Below are positions 1 to 10,731 of a stretch of 64,000 bases of DNA, piece by piece. The stretch lies in contig KN805440.1 of NCBI GenBank assembly GCA_000818945.1, positions 80,818 through 144,817 of the forward strand, written 5' to 3'. The stretch is from Schizochytrium sp. CCTCC M209059 (lineage: Eukaryota > Sar > Bigyra > Thraustochytrida > Thraustochytriidae). The notes beneath the pieces were generated by a model. It ran no database searches. It was not told the origin of the DNA and was given only the letters and a program-made list of their open reading frames with translations. Made by a program: the position numbers and the translations under genes. Position 1 is the stretch's first letter; each line of letters begins with the position of its first letter.

Positions 1-2
1 TT

Positions 3-1694
3 CAAGCGGCAACGCGGAACTGCACGCCGTGCCAGCGCAAATTTTGCTGTAGTTGCTTCGAGATGGCCCACTTTATTAGTCCTCCATGGCAAGACGAACC
101 TGTGTGCGCACAGCCGAGTGAAGAGCAATCGCAGCTGGCAGCGCACAAGTGGCAACCTTTAATCAAAGTTTGCGCCGAGTGCGATGCTAGAGCTGTGCGA
201 TGGCGGTGCGAAGAATGCGGCGATGACTTTTGCGCACGCTGCCTCAAGGAACTCCATCGAAAGGGGAATCGACGCCTCCACAATTTTCATCCGCTGTCAT
301 ATCACTCGCTGCAGCTCGAGGTGCGGGAGCGCCAGGTGCGCGCTAAAAAACGCGCCATTGCAGAGAAGGAGCGTCGCAAGGTAATGCAAAAACAGGCTGA
401 GCAAGACAATATGGAAAAGGTCGCTCTCAAGCTGCAATCTCTCTATCGCGGAAGACGAGATCGTGCTGTGGGAAAAAGCTTGCTGCGCGACGCCCGTCTG
501 CGAGAGCGCAAGCACTGGCGACTCGTCAAGCACGATATGGCCGAGAGGAAAAAGCTCAATTACCGTCTTCAGGCTGCCGTCGGAATCGCTCCGATTTTGG
601 AAATGGACGACGATGAGACAAAGGACAGGAAACGCATGGGATGGAAGGCAACCCCCTGGGGACGCGCGGCAGTCGCTGCGGGTGTAGCTCTGCCTATTGG
701 AGAGCCACTGCCTGGCCCCATTAAGGTTCATGATAATGAGACTCTGTTCATCCATGTTATCGAGGAGTGGCGCTCTCTTATAAGTGTGGATGAATACATT
801 CGTCTGGACAATCAGTACTTTCTTGTCAAGCACATTGGCGAGCAAGACGAAAATGACCCCGGCAAGCCCGTGGACACGGTCCAGATGATGCGAGAAGAAA
901 AGCTCCGCAAACGGCAAGAGAACGACCCATGGGCTGTCCCTGCTGCTTCCGAGGAATCGTCAACTGCAGGCGAGAATGGGAAAAGCAAGAAAAAGAACAA
1001 GAAAAAGCAAAATAAGAAGACCAAAGATCAGAACTCGGGAGAAGATCAAGGCGGTGAAGTTGGTCCTGGGAGAGTTGAAGATGATCCTTCTGCGAACGAG
1101 TCTAAAGCGACAGGCAACGAACGCGAAAAGAAGAAACGCGCGCGTCGAGCAATTATGAACAAAGCAAAGCAAGTCAAAAAGAAAGGGTTTCAGGCATGCA
1201 CACTCCAGATACATCTCGATGCTCCTTACAGCGGAGAGATTCCTGTTGAAGTACGTGGTTTTTTCGTCGGCAGTTTCAATCTCGCTCAAGATGCGATTGT
1301 CAAGGCGAAGCGCGCGGACAAGCAGGCCATCAAAGAGAAGATGGGGGGGCGACTTGCTGATGTGATGGCCAAGACCAAAGAATTCATTGCAGAAAAAGCA
1401 GATGAGTACATTGATCCTGACACCGCCGCGCGTCTCAATAAGCGGTTCACTGGTGTAGCAAGACTCGTTGGGAAGCGACGAAGCTCAATTGCGTCGATTG
1501 AAGATATGGACGACGAGGACTTGGGCCAAGCAGACGAGGCCCCGAAAGTTTCGACTCGTCCAAAGTCTGCGACCCCAGTCGCGAAAGCGTCCTTGCCACC
1601 GGGTTGGGAAGAATTTCTAGATGATGCGAGTGGAACGCCTTATTTCTACAACCATAGTACGGGCGAGTCTGTTTGGGAGCGTCCTTCCGAGTAA
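3..1694 (+). CDS. B-box zinc-finger / IQ / WW domain protein, 5'-truncated by the window edge
   Basis: The first ATG is at 63, but the same frame is open back to base 3. The extra residues include CTPCQRKFCCSCF, a cysteine pattern typical of a zinc-binding B-box, so the true start probably lies left of the window. Numbering from the ATG at 63, a second Cys/His cluster (CAECDARAVRWRCEECGDDF, about residues 37-56, followed by CARC and later His) looks like another B-box. An IQ-type calmodulin-binding motif (LQSLYRGRRDRA) lies near 124-135. A lysine-rich linker spans about 285-375, and a WW domain closes the protein (LPPGWEEFLDD to SVWERP, about 512-541). The combination suggests a scaffold or adaptor binding calmodulin-like and proline-rich partners. 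The cellular process is unknown. The gene converges with the cyclase gene on the opposite strand. Confidence 0.8.
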   Translation, partial: QAATRNCTPCQRKFCCSCFEMAHFISPPWQDEPVCAQPSEEQSQLAAHKWQPLIKVCAECDARAVRWRCEECGDDFCARCLKELHRKGNRRLHNFHPLSYHSLQLEVRERQVRAKKRAIAEKERRKVMQKQAEQDNMEKVALKLQSLYRGRRDRAVGKSLLRDARLRERKHWRLVKHDMAERKKLNYRLQAAVGIAPILEMDDDETKDRKRMGWKATPWGRAAVAAGVALPIGEPLPGPIKVHDNETLFIHVIEEWRSLISVDEYIRLDNQYFLVKHIGEQDENDPGKPVDTVQMMREEKLRKRQENDPWAVPAASEESSTAGENGKSKKKNKKKQNKKTKDQNSGEDQGGEVGPGRVEDDPSANESKATGNEREKKKRARRAIMNKAKQVKKKGFQACTLQIHLDAPYSGEIPVEVRGFFVGSFNLAQDAIVKAKRADKQAIKEKMGGRLADVMAKTKEFIAEKADEYIDPDTAARLNKRFTGVARLVGKRRSSIASIEDMDDEDLGQADEAPKVSTRPKSATPVAKASLPPGWEEFLDDASGTPYFYNHSTGESVWERPSE

Positions 1695-1940
1695 AGAAAA
1701 GACAAGGGCATAAGCGCGAGGAACAATTTGCAAAGAGGCCGAATTTACAAACCAAGTATGAACAACATGAACATTTTTTTATTTGTAACAAATAAGGAAC
1801 TCCTGCAAGGAGAAAGAAAAAGGGAAAAAAGAAGAAGAAGAGAAAAGAACAAACGAACGAACAAACACGCAAGCAAACAAGCAAAGTAGACTTCTCTTCT
1901 TCGCGACAAAGGGTCAGTGTGCGTGTGTTGCTTTTAATTT

Positions 1941-4900
1941 TCAGTGTTGCGACTGCTTTCGACGCATAAAATGGAGAGGATTCTCATACTCGACCACATC
2001 CTCATCCTGTGTGGCACCATCGAGATCCTTGATAAACCACAATTTCTTGTCGCCTGCACGAGCCATTCTCTCTGTCTGTGCCTCATCCTCATCGAACATA
2101 AGAGACCGATGGAAGGCAATTGCGATGGGATGTGCTGCACTCACACTGCAGCGCACAAAGCGACAATCCCGGCCGCGACAAGCAGCGAAAAACCTGCTGT
2201 ACAGCGAGCGGCCAATGCCTTGACGCCGCGCCCACGGAAGCACTGCACAGGCATCGATGGATCCGGACATTTGTCCAAAAAGGACTACCACTTTGCCCAT
2301 AATGTAGCCATCAATCTCACCCGCAGAATTTTGTGAGACAAAGGACATACCTTCGCACTCGTAGTACATGTTGCTCGAATGATTCGGCATGTAATGATCC
2401 GTAGACGACGGGCTCCCTGGCTCTTCCCAGAACTGTTCCAAGGTGCCTGCCTGGGAAATTGCGTTGAAAGCCTCAGGAGTCATTGGAGCACAGGACACCC
2501 CATACGTGATGCCCGGGACGCCACTTGTCTTGGAGGGCCGCGTCTTCACCGTCGAAAGTTTGCGCTGATTTCGTGAGCCGTTGGAGCCCCGAGGACCATG
2601 CCCGAAGACAGACTTGAGCATGCCCGTCTTGGAATTGCGGCTTTGAGGCGGCCTCGACGCGATTTTCGGCTGAACAGCATCGTCATCGTAATCCAGATGC
2701 TCGCGACCTGCGTCCGGGTCCGACGAGTACGAGACACTTGTAGCCCGCACAAGGGAGCGTTTGCTACTCCCCATCTCACCAGCGCTGGCGGCTGACTCGG
2801 AGGCGCTCGCGTCGATGGACAATTCGCCGCCCGGACCCTGAATTTTCAGCAAGTCAATCTCGTACTGGACCTTGTACACCCACTGCACACGATCCTCTTC
2901 GTTCTCGCAGCCCAGTGTAAAGGTGCGCATGTCACCTCGTTCCTTGCCTTTTTTGATCCAGCGGTTCGTACGGATCGTGAAGCAGTACAGAGGAGCGGGG
3001 CCAGCACCGGGCGTAAGCTTGGACTCAATACCAAAGTAACCAATCGGGTCAATGGAGACTTCGGAAGTCCGCTCAATGATAATGGTCTCGAGGCCCTTAG
3101 CTTCGTCGCTGTCGTAATACTGAACGAGTTTGGGGCCACGCAGGTGACACCAGCGCGGTTTCCAGGGGCTCATGATGTTGCGCGCGTTTTCCTTGCGAAT
3201 CTGCAAAAAGCCGCTGTGTTCGACTTGAAAAGTATTCTCTGCTGCCTTTTCCAGGTGCAAGAGCTTTTGTTGTTCCTCCCACTCCTTTGTGATCCGCTTC
3301 TTGGCTGCCACAAGTTTGCGCTTTTGCTTGTTGAGCATGCGGTGACGGAGAATTTCCACCATCCATCCGGACTCGAAGCTGAATTTCACCTTGTCGGTAT
3401 CCTTCCTCTCCGCCATGCCCTCGTCGCGGCGAGCGTAGACGATGACGCCCGTATCAACAAGTTTCTTAAAGTTCTCCTCGAGCTGCTCATCCGTGTGTTC
3501 AATCGGAAAGATGGACTTGACCAACCCGAGCGTGAAGACGTCACCAATAATGGATGCCACCTTGATGATGAGCTGCTGCACGAGCGTCATTTTATCGATA
3601 AGAGCGCCGACGATGGCCTCGACGGATAAGGGTATGGGCACGGCATGAATGTTGTCGAGACGCTCGAATTCATCGCCAACAAAGGCGAGAACCGGTTCCG
3701 GACTGGTTTGTCGTTCGATGAGCTCGAGCTCTGTGTAGTACGCGATGGCGTCAGCAATGTAGAGTGGGTTTCCCTTGGTCTTTTTGCGAATAAAGGAGAT
3801 GAGAGCTTCAGGCATGTTGTCCACTTGGGCGCAGTTGCAAATAATGTCAAAGGTGTTGGACGGGCGCGCGACAAGCACAAGGTTTTCTACGCCTTCGAGC
3901 TCGGTCAGAGACTCGAAGAAGAGCACAGCCTTTTCAAGTTCTGTTGCCATGGAAGCGCGTGCCTGTAGCTGTTCCCTGACCGCAGCGGACATGTGTTCCT
4001 CCCAGGCCGCGTGCATCTTGACGGGAACCGGACGAAACATGGATACGCGTTCGTTCGCATTACCTTGTGTCAGGCTTTCGTCTTGCAGCGAGAAATGCGA
4101 GAGGCGACGCAACAGGATGATGAAGACATTCGACTTGTTCCATGTCGCGACGATCTCCTGGAAGACAAAAAGGGAAAATGTGTCGAGGTACTGGCTGTCG
4201 TCCACCACGACGGTGAGGGGAATGCGGGCAGCAAGGCCGCCGAGAATGGTCGCAAGGATGCGAATGACGCTCTCGGCCTCGGGATTTGCCACAAACGCAG
4301 CGACAGTATTCGTAAAACTCACCGACCTTCGAAGCGAGTGCCGGATACGTGACACCTGCGAAGCGAAAGCGCCCGTGACGCCGCTGCCAGTGCCTGATCC
4401 TCCCGCAGAGGCTGCGCTGGCGGCAGCTCCCTTGCGACCGAGGCTGTCCTCACTGTACGGAGTCCAGTTCATGCCGAGCGCCTTGAGGCGCGTTGGCTTG
4501 CCATTCGTGCCAAAAACGGTCTTTGACTTGGCCAAACCGAGCGCCTTCTTGGTCTGTTTCGGGGCCGCGCGCCCAAGAGTGGAGCCGGAGCTCGGTGCAA
4601 GCAATGAGGAGGCAACTTGGCCTGGTGGCGCCTCAAAACTGGTGCTGAGGATGTCATTGAGGAGATAAAGCCGGTCCTCGATGTCTTCGGCAACAACTTC
4701 GGGCCCATAGGATCGGCGCGCAGCTTTGATGGCGCGGACAATGTGATCCTCGCGCGTCAAGGACTTGTCATCGCCTTCTGCAGAGTCGAGGAGCTCGGAC
4801 ATGATGTGCGTCCATACCGCAAAGGGGCGGGCGCGGCGACCCGTCTCGAAAGGGTTACCCCGAGCATAGGCAAAAATCGCCTCGCCTTCATCGTAGGCGG

Positions 4901-7118
4901 CGCCATCGTCACTAAAGAGAAAATTCTCCACAAGGTGCGTCTTGCCGACACCCTGCTCGCCGCTGAGCACGACAAGACGCGAACCGTTGCCAGCAAAGAC
5001 GTCTTCTTGAAAGCCGGCAAGAGCAGAGCGAATGTAATCGGTGCCATTGGGGTCTGGACCGTTTCGCGAGGCAATAATGTTGCGCCGTGACTGAAAGCGC
5101 GTGAGAACCATGGTGAGAACCTCGGTGCTAGAAAAAGGAAGAGTCGAGAGCAAACGCTCCGGGTCAAGGGTGGTCCGCTCGTTGTCCCGAAGCCAAAGAA
5201 GCTCGTAGTATGCAGGGTCAGACGCACTGGGGTCAATGAAGCCCTTGTTGATGAGGTTGCTGATGGCCGCCTCAGTGAGGTCAAGAACGGTCTCCATGCG
5301 GGTCTCGGAAACTGCAATAGTGCATTCGATTTCATCACCTTGATTGCGATAGCGGATGCGCGCAAGGAAAACATCATCATCCACGTCCTCATGGTCATCT
5401 TCGTCGGCTGCAAAGTGTTGCAAGTGCTGGGTGGCACTTTCGGAAAGCTCTTTGTCGTGGCGACGATCATGCTTGCGTGCCTTTGCGGCGCGCCTCTTGG
5501 CAAAAAACCCGCTCGTGTCGTTGAGAGCCTTGACTTGCTGTTCTTCGAGGCTCATCATCTCCTCTGGACTGACAACGACGTGCGAAGGGTATAAATCTCT
5601 CCAGCGCGTCCTTTGCTGGGTCACGCGAATGTTGTGTTGCGTGAGGGTGCCAAGGCGGGCAAGGTGGACAGAGTGAAAGTCGTGGGCCTCAGGGTGAAGA
5701 TGAGCCCCGCTCCTGATTTGAAAACAGTGAACGGGTTCGCGCTTTCCCTTGACGGAGACGTCGACAGGATAAAAGTCCAGGGAAGAGTTGGTGAGGCGTC
5801 CCTTGGTCGTGCTGTCAATGAGGATGGTGCTCTTGCGTGAGCGTGCATTCTGCATGAGACGTGCCGCAAGATTGACCGAGTCGCCAATGACGGAATACTC
5901 CCGGCGATTACCCGAAGCGTGCCCAATAATACCACAAAAGGCGAGACCGGTGGCGATGCCGACGGCGCCTTGTAGCTGGTAGTTGGAGAGCTTGTAAAGC
6001 ACCTTGAGACCACTGAGTACGCCGCGCAAAGGGTCATCTTCGTGACCAAAGGGGGGAAGGCCAAATACGGCAATGAGGGTCGCGCCCTTATCGTCAACGA
6101 GGAACTTATTAATGGTTCCCTCATAGGAAAGGACGACGCTTTGAATCTTGTCGAAGACACCTGCAAGCATTTCGTCCTTGTCTCCCTTCATGATTTCCTT
6201 CATATTGAGACCAAGACTGAAGAAAAGAGTGGTCACCGTGCGAAGCTCGGGTGCCCAAAACGCGTCGTTGGACACAAGCAGGTACGGCATGACAGCATTC
6301 GGGACGTACTTCCAGAGCTTGCGCTCCGTTTCGAGGCCAGAAGCGATGGTCCGATCGTAAATCTTCCACGCGACGCGGCACTCTGCGCGCCAGTCCTTGA
6401 CAATGACGTGGCCGCCGGAGATTTTCTTTTCCTGTACAAAGAAAGACCCAACCTTGTCCCAAATTGTGCTGCTCACCACAACCTCGCCGGGCTTTGCAAC
6501 ATTTTCACTATCAATCGCTTCTGCAAGAGCTTGTCCAATGGCCAGGTATTCAAAGCGTTCGCGCTGGATGAGATCGTCGTGACCGCCAAGATGCATAATG
6601 TTCAGGGACCCACAACCGAGGCCGAGCTTGACGCGTAGCGTGCATTCTTTCCGAGGCGCTTTCTTCCCATCAGGTAGAGTCTCAACGTCTCTAAACTCGG
6701 TGTCTTTTTCGTAGACGCTAAAGACGAAGTTATCGAGGCGTAACTGGATCTCTCGAGCGCACTGGACGGCGCGCTGCACACGTTGCGTGTAGTCGCCCTC
6801 GTCGATCTGCGGCCAGAGAGTGATGACGGCATCGCCTGCAAACTTGAGGACGTCGCCGCCCGACTTGCTGACTGTCTTGACGATCTGCGTCACGAATTTG
6901 TTGAGGTTCATGGAGAGTTCCTCGAGTCCATCGGGTCCGAGGCTGCACAGCTCCTCTGTGAGCGAGGTGAATCCGCTCATGTCTGCAAAGAGGCAGACGA
7001 TCTCGTCAAAGTGCTGCGTCTGCGGCCGAAGAGGGCCATCTTCGTCGCGCTCGGTGTTGGCAATATGCTGCGCCACCACGGCGGGCAGGTAGAACTGCAG
7101 AGCGTCCAGCTCCTTCAT
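1941..7118 (-). CDS. Soluble adenylyl cyclase-like protein fused to NTPase, PH and GNAT acetyltransferase domains
   Basis: A 1725-residue protein starting at an ATG in good context (GGAAAGATGAAG). Residues about 38-250 form a class III cyclase domain with both candidate metal aspartates (D46 in FADMSGF and D96 in GDAV). Residues about 290-470 form a second cyclase domain (DDKGATLIAVFG; EYSVIGDSVNLAARL) in which the first metal-aspartate position reads FFSLG. This tandem arrangement followed by a P-loop NTPase (Walker A GEQGVGKT about 720-727; Walker B-like VVVDD about 970-974) matches the ADCY10 family of bicarbonate/calcium-sensitive soluble cyclases that make cAMP. Unusually, a PH domain follows (about 1299-1424), then a C-terminal GNAT-like domain with the acetyl-CoA loop RRQGIGRS at about 1631-1638. 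No transmembrane segment is seen. The PH domain suggests membrane lipid recruitment (inference). Confidence 0.9.
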   Translation of the reverse strand: MKELDALQFYLPAVVAQHIANTERDEDGPLRPQTQHFDEIVCLFADMSGFTSLTEELCSLGPDGLEELSMNLNKFVTQIVKTVSKSGGDVLKFAGDAVITLWPQIDEGDYTQRVQRAVQCAREIQLRLDNFVFSVYEKDTEFRDVETLPDGKKAPRKECTLRVKLGLGCGSLNIMHLGGHDDLIQRERFEYLAIGQALAEAIDSENVAKPGEVVVSSTIWDKVGSFFVQEKKISGGHVIVKDWRAECRVAWKIYDRTIASGLETERKLWKYVPNAVMPYLLVSNDAFWAPELRTVTTLFFSLGLNMKEIMKGDKDEMLAGVFDKIQSVVLSYEGTINKFLVDDKGATLIAVFGLPPFGHEDDPLRGVLSGLKVLYKLSNYQLQGAVGIATGLAFCGIIGHASGNRREYSVIGDSVNLAARLMQNARSRKSTILIDSTTKGRLTNSSLDFYPVDVSVKGKREPVHCFQIRSGAHLHPEAHDFHSVHLARLGTLTQHNIRVTQQRTRWRDLYPSHVVVSPEEMMSLEEQQVKALNDTSGFFAKRRAAKARKHDRRHDKELSESATQHLQHFAADEDDHEDVDDDVFLARIRYRNQGDEIECTIAVSETRMETVLDLTEAAISNLINKGFIDPSASDPAYYELLWLRDNERTTLDPERLLSTLPFSSTEVLTMVLTRFQSRRNIIASRNGPDPNGTDYIRSALAGFQEDVFAGNGSRLVVLSGEQGVGKTHLVENFLFSDDGAAYDEGEAIFAYARGNPFETGRRARPFAVWTHIMSELLDSAEGDDKSLTREDHIVRAIKAARRSYGPEVVAEDIEDRLYLLNDILSTSFEAPPGQVASSLLAPSSGSTLGRAAPKQTKKALGLAKSKTVFGTNGKPTRLKALGMNWTPYSEDSLGRKGAAASAASAGGSGTGSGVTGAFASQVSRIRHSLRRSVSFTNTVAAFVANPEAESVIRILATILGGLAARIPLTVVVDDSQYLDTFSLFVFQEIVATWNKSNVFIILLRRLSHFSLQDESLTQGNANERVSMFRPVPVKMHAAWEEHMSAAVREQLQARASMATELEKAVLFFESLTELEGVENLVLVARPSNTFDIICNCAQVDNMPEALISFIRKKTKGNPLYIADAIAYYTELELIERQTSPEPVLAFVGDEFERLDNIHAVPIPLSVEAIVGALIDKMTLVQQLIIKVASIIGDVFTLGLVKSIFPIEHTDEQLEENFKKLVDTGVIVYARRDEGMAERKDTDKVKFSFESGWMVEILRHRMLNKQKRKLVAAKKRITKEWEEQQKLLHLEKAAENTFQVEHSGFLQIRKENARNIMSPWKPRWCHLRGPKLVQYYDSDEAKGLETIIIERTSEVSIDPIGYFGIESKLTPGAGPAPLYCFTIRTNRWIKKGKERGDMRTFTLGCENEEDRVQWVYKVQYEIDLLKIQGPGGELSIDASASESAASAGEMGSSKRSLVRATSVSYSSDPDAGREHLDYDDDAVQPKIASRPPQSRNSKTGMLKSVFGHGPRGSNGSRNQRKLSTVKTRPSKTSGVPGITYGVSCAPMTPEAFNAISQAGTLEQFWEEPGSPSSTDHYMPNHSSNMYYECEGMSFVSQNSAGEIDGYIMGKVVVLFGQMSGSIDACAVLPWARRQGIGRSLYSRFFAACRGRDCRFVRCSVSAAHPIAIAFHRSLMFDEDEAQTERMARAGDKKLWFIKDLDGATQDEDVVEYENPLHFMRRKQSQH

Positions 7119-7800
7119 CTTTCCTTTCGGGGCACGCTCGAGGCCAAGTCACCTGCGCAGAGCTCCACGCTTCCCTTTCTCGAGCCTTCGGAGCGTGCGC
7201 GCACCCCCTTTCCCTCGCTCCCTCTTCGCGTGGGCACGCGCGGCGCTTCGCTTGCCGTCGTTTGAATCTCCGCTGGCCTCGCTCGGGTTCGGGCGAGGTC
7301 GGCCCCGCGCGCGAGCGGCCGGCAACCCTCGCGGCCAGGCCCGGCGCAAGTACGCGCGCGCGCGAGCGAGCGCGCCCTGCCTGGACCGCGCGCGCGAGAA
7401 AGAAGGATGGATGGATGGATGGATGGATGGATGGGTGTCTGTCTGGGATGGATGTCTGTCTGTCTCGAAGGACGCGCCCCCCTCCGTTGCCTGAGGGCCG
7501 CGCCGGCTCGCCTGAGCGGGGCTGCTGGCCGCGCGCGAGTCCGATGCGCTGCACTGCGCTCGGTCGCTCGGTCGCTCGGTCTTGCGCGCGCGCGAGAACG
7601 GGAAAGCGGATTGACTCGAGGTATACTCGTCGTCCTCCTTCCTTGCCTTTGTCTAGTTTCCTTTTTTTCTTTCTGGTTTTTATTCACTTGGCTGCGTTAG
7701 CTGCACTTGCGCGAGCTTAGGTTCCACTTGCAGGCGCGTTTTTGTTGACTGGGAACGCGCACCGATTCCGACTTGCGCGCGCGTGCACTTGGCTGTGCGT
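7119..7800. other. GC-rich 5' flank of the cyclase gene with tetranucleotide repeats
   Basis: This stretch lies directly upstream of the minus-strand cyclase start. It is very GC-rich, with CG/GAGC runs, a GGAT tetranucleotide array (7405-7434), TCTG runs and GCTCGGTC repeats near 7556-7582. Frames here translate to Arg/Ala/Pro-rich low complexity on every strand, so I see no gene. It probably contains the 5' UTR and promoter. Confidence 0.5.
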
Positions 7801-10731
7801 GCCGACACATTCTTCCTAAAATAGCCCCTCCGCGCCGGAATGTGTCTGTGCGTGAAGAGAGCGACGAGCGGAAGGAGGGGGTGCGGCAAAAGAGTGTGCC
7901 CTTGCACGTGCGTGTGCGCTCCGCCGGGGACGCGCGCGTTGCAGGCTCAGATGAATGTATTAATGGACGGATGGATGGATAATCGCAGCACTGACGAGGA
8001 TCTACTGCTCACTGTCACTGGACTGGCGAGCGTGGGTGATGGACGCGGCCGCGATGGCGACTTCCTCTTGGTCGCGAGAAGCTTGGTGAATCTGGGTTTC
8101 CTTGTTGCAGATGCGATTTATAAATAAAGCTAAAGGCCTACCTGTAAATGAGAAAAAAAGTAAGCGGAGACAAGAGAGGAAGAGAAAAGAATGGGAGTTA
8201 TTGTGAGGCAGAGCGACAGGTATACTGCAAAGTCTGCGTCTGGCTTCTGCATGGGGGGCAACCCATCGGGCGACAAGGAGCGCATGCTCTGAGGCGAAAT
8301 CGTTTGGTGCATTGCGTGCGTCAGTCGTTGGCGTGGGCGTGTATGTAGTATGTGTGTGTGCCTTGCATAAGTGAACAACGGCAACGCTCGTTTATTGTGG
8401 CTGGCAAAGCATTGGCAGCGTGCGGTTCTGGCCTTCTCATTGTAAGTGCACATGCGCATGGTAAAGGACGAATGAAATAGGTTAAAATGGCAAGTTTTTG
8501 CGCCGCGATAGATTCTGAAAACGGCTGCGATGGACCTTTGCTGATTACAGAAGAGTTCAACCTCAAGCATAAGATTGGAAAAATATCTCATCGTCTCAAG
8601 CACAGGACTTTGTGATCTCTGCAGAGACCGCCACATTGATTTTCTTTATAATAGAACTTACAAACAGATGAGGCAGGGCCTACACTGAGTTGTTCTCACC
8701 AGCAAGATCCACAAAAGGTTCAATTCTGCAAATTGCGACCTTGGCATCGACAAAACGAAATTATAAAAAAAAAATGTTTAAAAAAGTGAAAAGAAGGGAG
8801 TCATGCTCGCTGATGGAGGTTGCAAAGCTCCTAGGTTGGTTTCCTGGACGATCGGCCATCGCTCAAGCATACGTGCACTTGAGTTGACTCTTTTGACCCG
8901 CAGCCGCTGCCACTGCCGCCCGGTAGAGTGGACGAGTTCGTTCATCTTGATAGGTTCGGGACGTCCTCTCGTGCGCCTCTGCACGGATCACCCTATGCTA
9001 TGGGTAGAGTAGAGGTTAAAGAGTCAATTGTGCCACACTTAATTCTGATGCTAGTGGAGAGGTGCGGGGCCAATCGGCCTTATGGCTTGGCGAGCTCCCG
9101 GTTCACAGCAGAGGAGCTGTCTTCAGTGAAAGGGCGTCGAAAAGTAGTTCGTGCTACTCGTCATGAATCTGTCTTGATGGCAGTATGGCAGCCAGGCAAT
9201 CTTTACGACAGAGTAGCATTCAAACATTGAGTAATCCGTGACTTTTACTTCGCCTTGCAAAAGGACGTCACGCTGAAGCTTTCACTTCATCTCATCAAAA
9301 GACCACCCCGCGCATCATGAACAATTTTGATCATAAACGAGAAAGACCCTTACTTATCTTCATGTGATCAAGGCAAGGGACAAGATGATGACCATGGATT
9401 GTCAGTACTCATAGAAGGCGAGACTATAAAGCACGGGTGTACTCTGAGTGAGTAGTAGTACAACGCCCCGCCATTCAATCAGCTCCAGCTCTTGTCTACG
9501 ACGACGACGACGACGAGATCATAATAAAATCTTTACGCGTGATTTTCGCTTATGGCTGGCACTCTTGCGGCGCGATAAGGGACAAGCAAGCAAGCAAGCA
9601 ATCGTCAGGCTCAATATTTAAACCGTGACCCTTCTCGTACAATGGCAAGGTCTGATCAAAAGTGGGCCTCGATGAGCATGCATGACACGAAGACCGTTCC
9701 TTGAATGTTGTAGGACTCGCTGAAGACCCCCCCCCCCCCCGTCAAAACCAGAACTTTATGCAATCGTGACTATTTTAGGTACTTGCGTTTTACCTCATAA
9801 AGAGAACGACCAGTGACAACAGCTTGCTGCCCCGCAAAACCGGAAGGAAGTGCTCAATATCTGACGCTGCCACTGCCACCACTGCTGCTTCTACTGCTGC
9901 TCCTGCTACCACTGCTGCGTGCCCGCTGCCCCACCTGTCGAGACCGACCGGCCGCCACACGTTTCTCCGTCTGAAGGACGTTGATCCCGACTTGATTGAA
10001 AGAAAGTCGTGGACGAGCGCATTTCGCGCGGGTTGGAGCTGGCTTCCATTGTATGTCCGGGTGCTGGACGGGGGCGAGACAAAGGCAGAAATTGACAATC
10101 TCGAATGGTCGATCCGAAGCATGCTTTGGTCGCAAGGAGAAGCGAAGCGGCACGCTCTGCTGGAATGAGATTTTTTTTGGGTGCACGAAGGGCGCGAGGT
10201 ATCGAAAGAAGAAACCCAAGAAATGAAAATTACTTGTCAATATCGAACAACATTGCTTATCACTCAATGCAAGGAGGGCTAAAACATATCAAACAGCATT
10301 GCTTGCCGTTGCTTGGGCATATCAACAACAACTTCTTGCCACTGCGAGGATCCTTGAACAAAGGAATTGCAATAACAATGACCTCCTCGTAAGAATGGAT
10401 GACCGCGGCTGGCAATTATTAAGACCGCCACTATCGCCACCACCATTGTAGCGGGTTCATTCTGAGTCACAAACCCCGCAACGAGAAAACTTCTCCTCGT
10501 GTGCAAGAAAAAGTATACTGAACCGCCCCCCCCCCCCCCCCCCCCACCCACCCACACNNNNNNNNNNNNNNNNNNNNNNNNNNNNNNNNNCCTTTCCTTT
10601 GGTGATAAGATGGTATCTCCACTGCAGAGCGATTCTAGCCTTTTCATTTGCCGTATGGTGGGCTCACAACTTGCTGTAGGTTGCATAGCATAGTTTTTGA
10701 GGTGTTAACTGTATTTTGGCCAGCCAAAAGC
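7801..10731. other. Intergenic stretch of lower GC, no convincing gene
   Basis: About 2.9 kb between the cyclase promoter side and the 3' end of the oxidoreductase gene. It contains a short GGAT run (about 7966-7980), a C14 run (9727-9740), a C20 run (10526-10545) and an assembly gap. Short open frames (8130-8636 minus, 8928-9230 plus, 9779-10168 plus) show no recognisable domain, and the two plus-strand frames lack an ATG at their start. The 9779-10168 frame ends in a moderately protein-like segment and could be a gene relic. Confidence 0.5.
10558..10590. other. Assembly gap (33 N)
   Basis: A run of 33 N follows a C20 homopolymer and CCCA repeats at 10526-10557, so it is probably an unresolved low-complexity stretch. 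Its true length is unknown. Confidence 0.99.
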
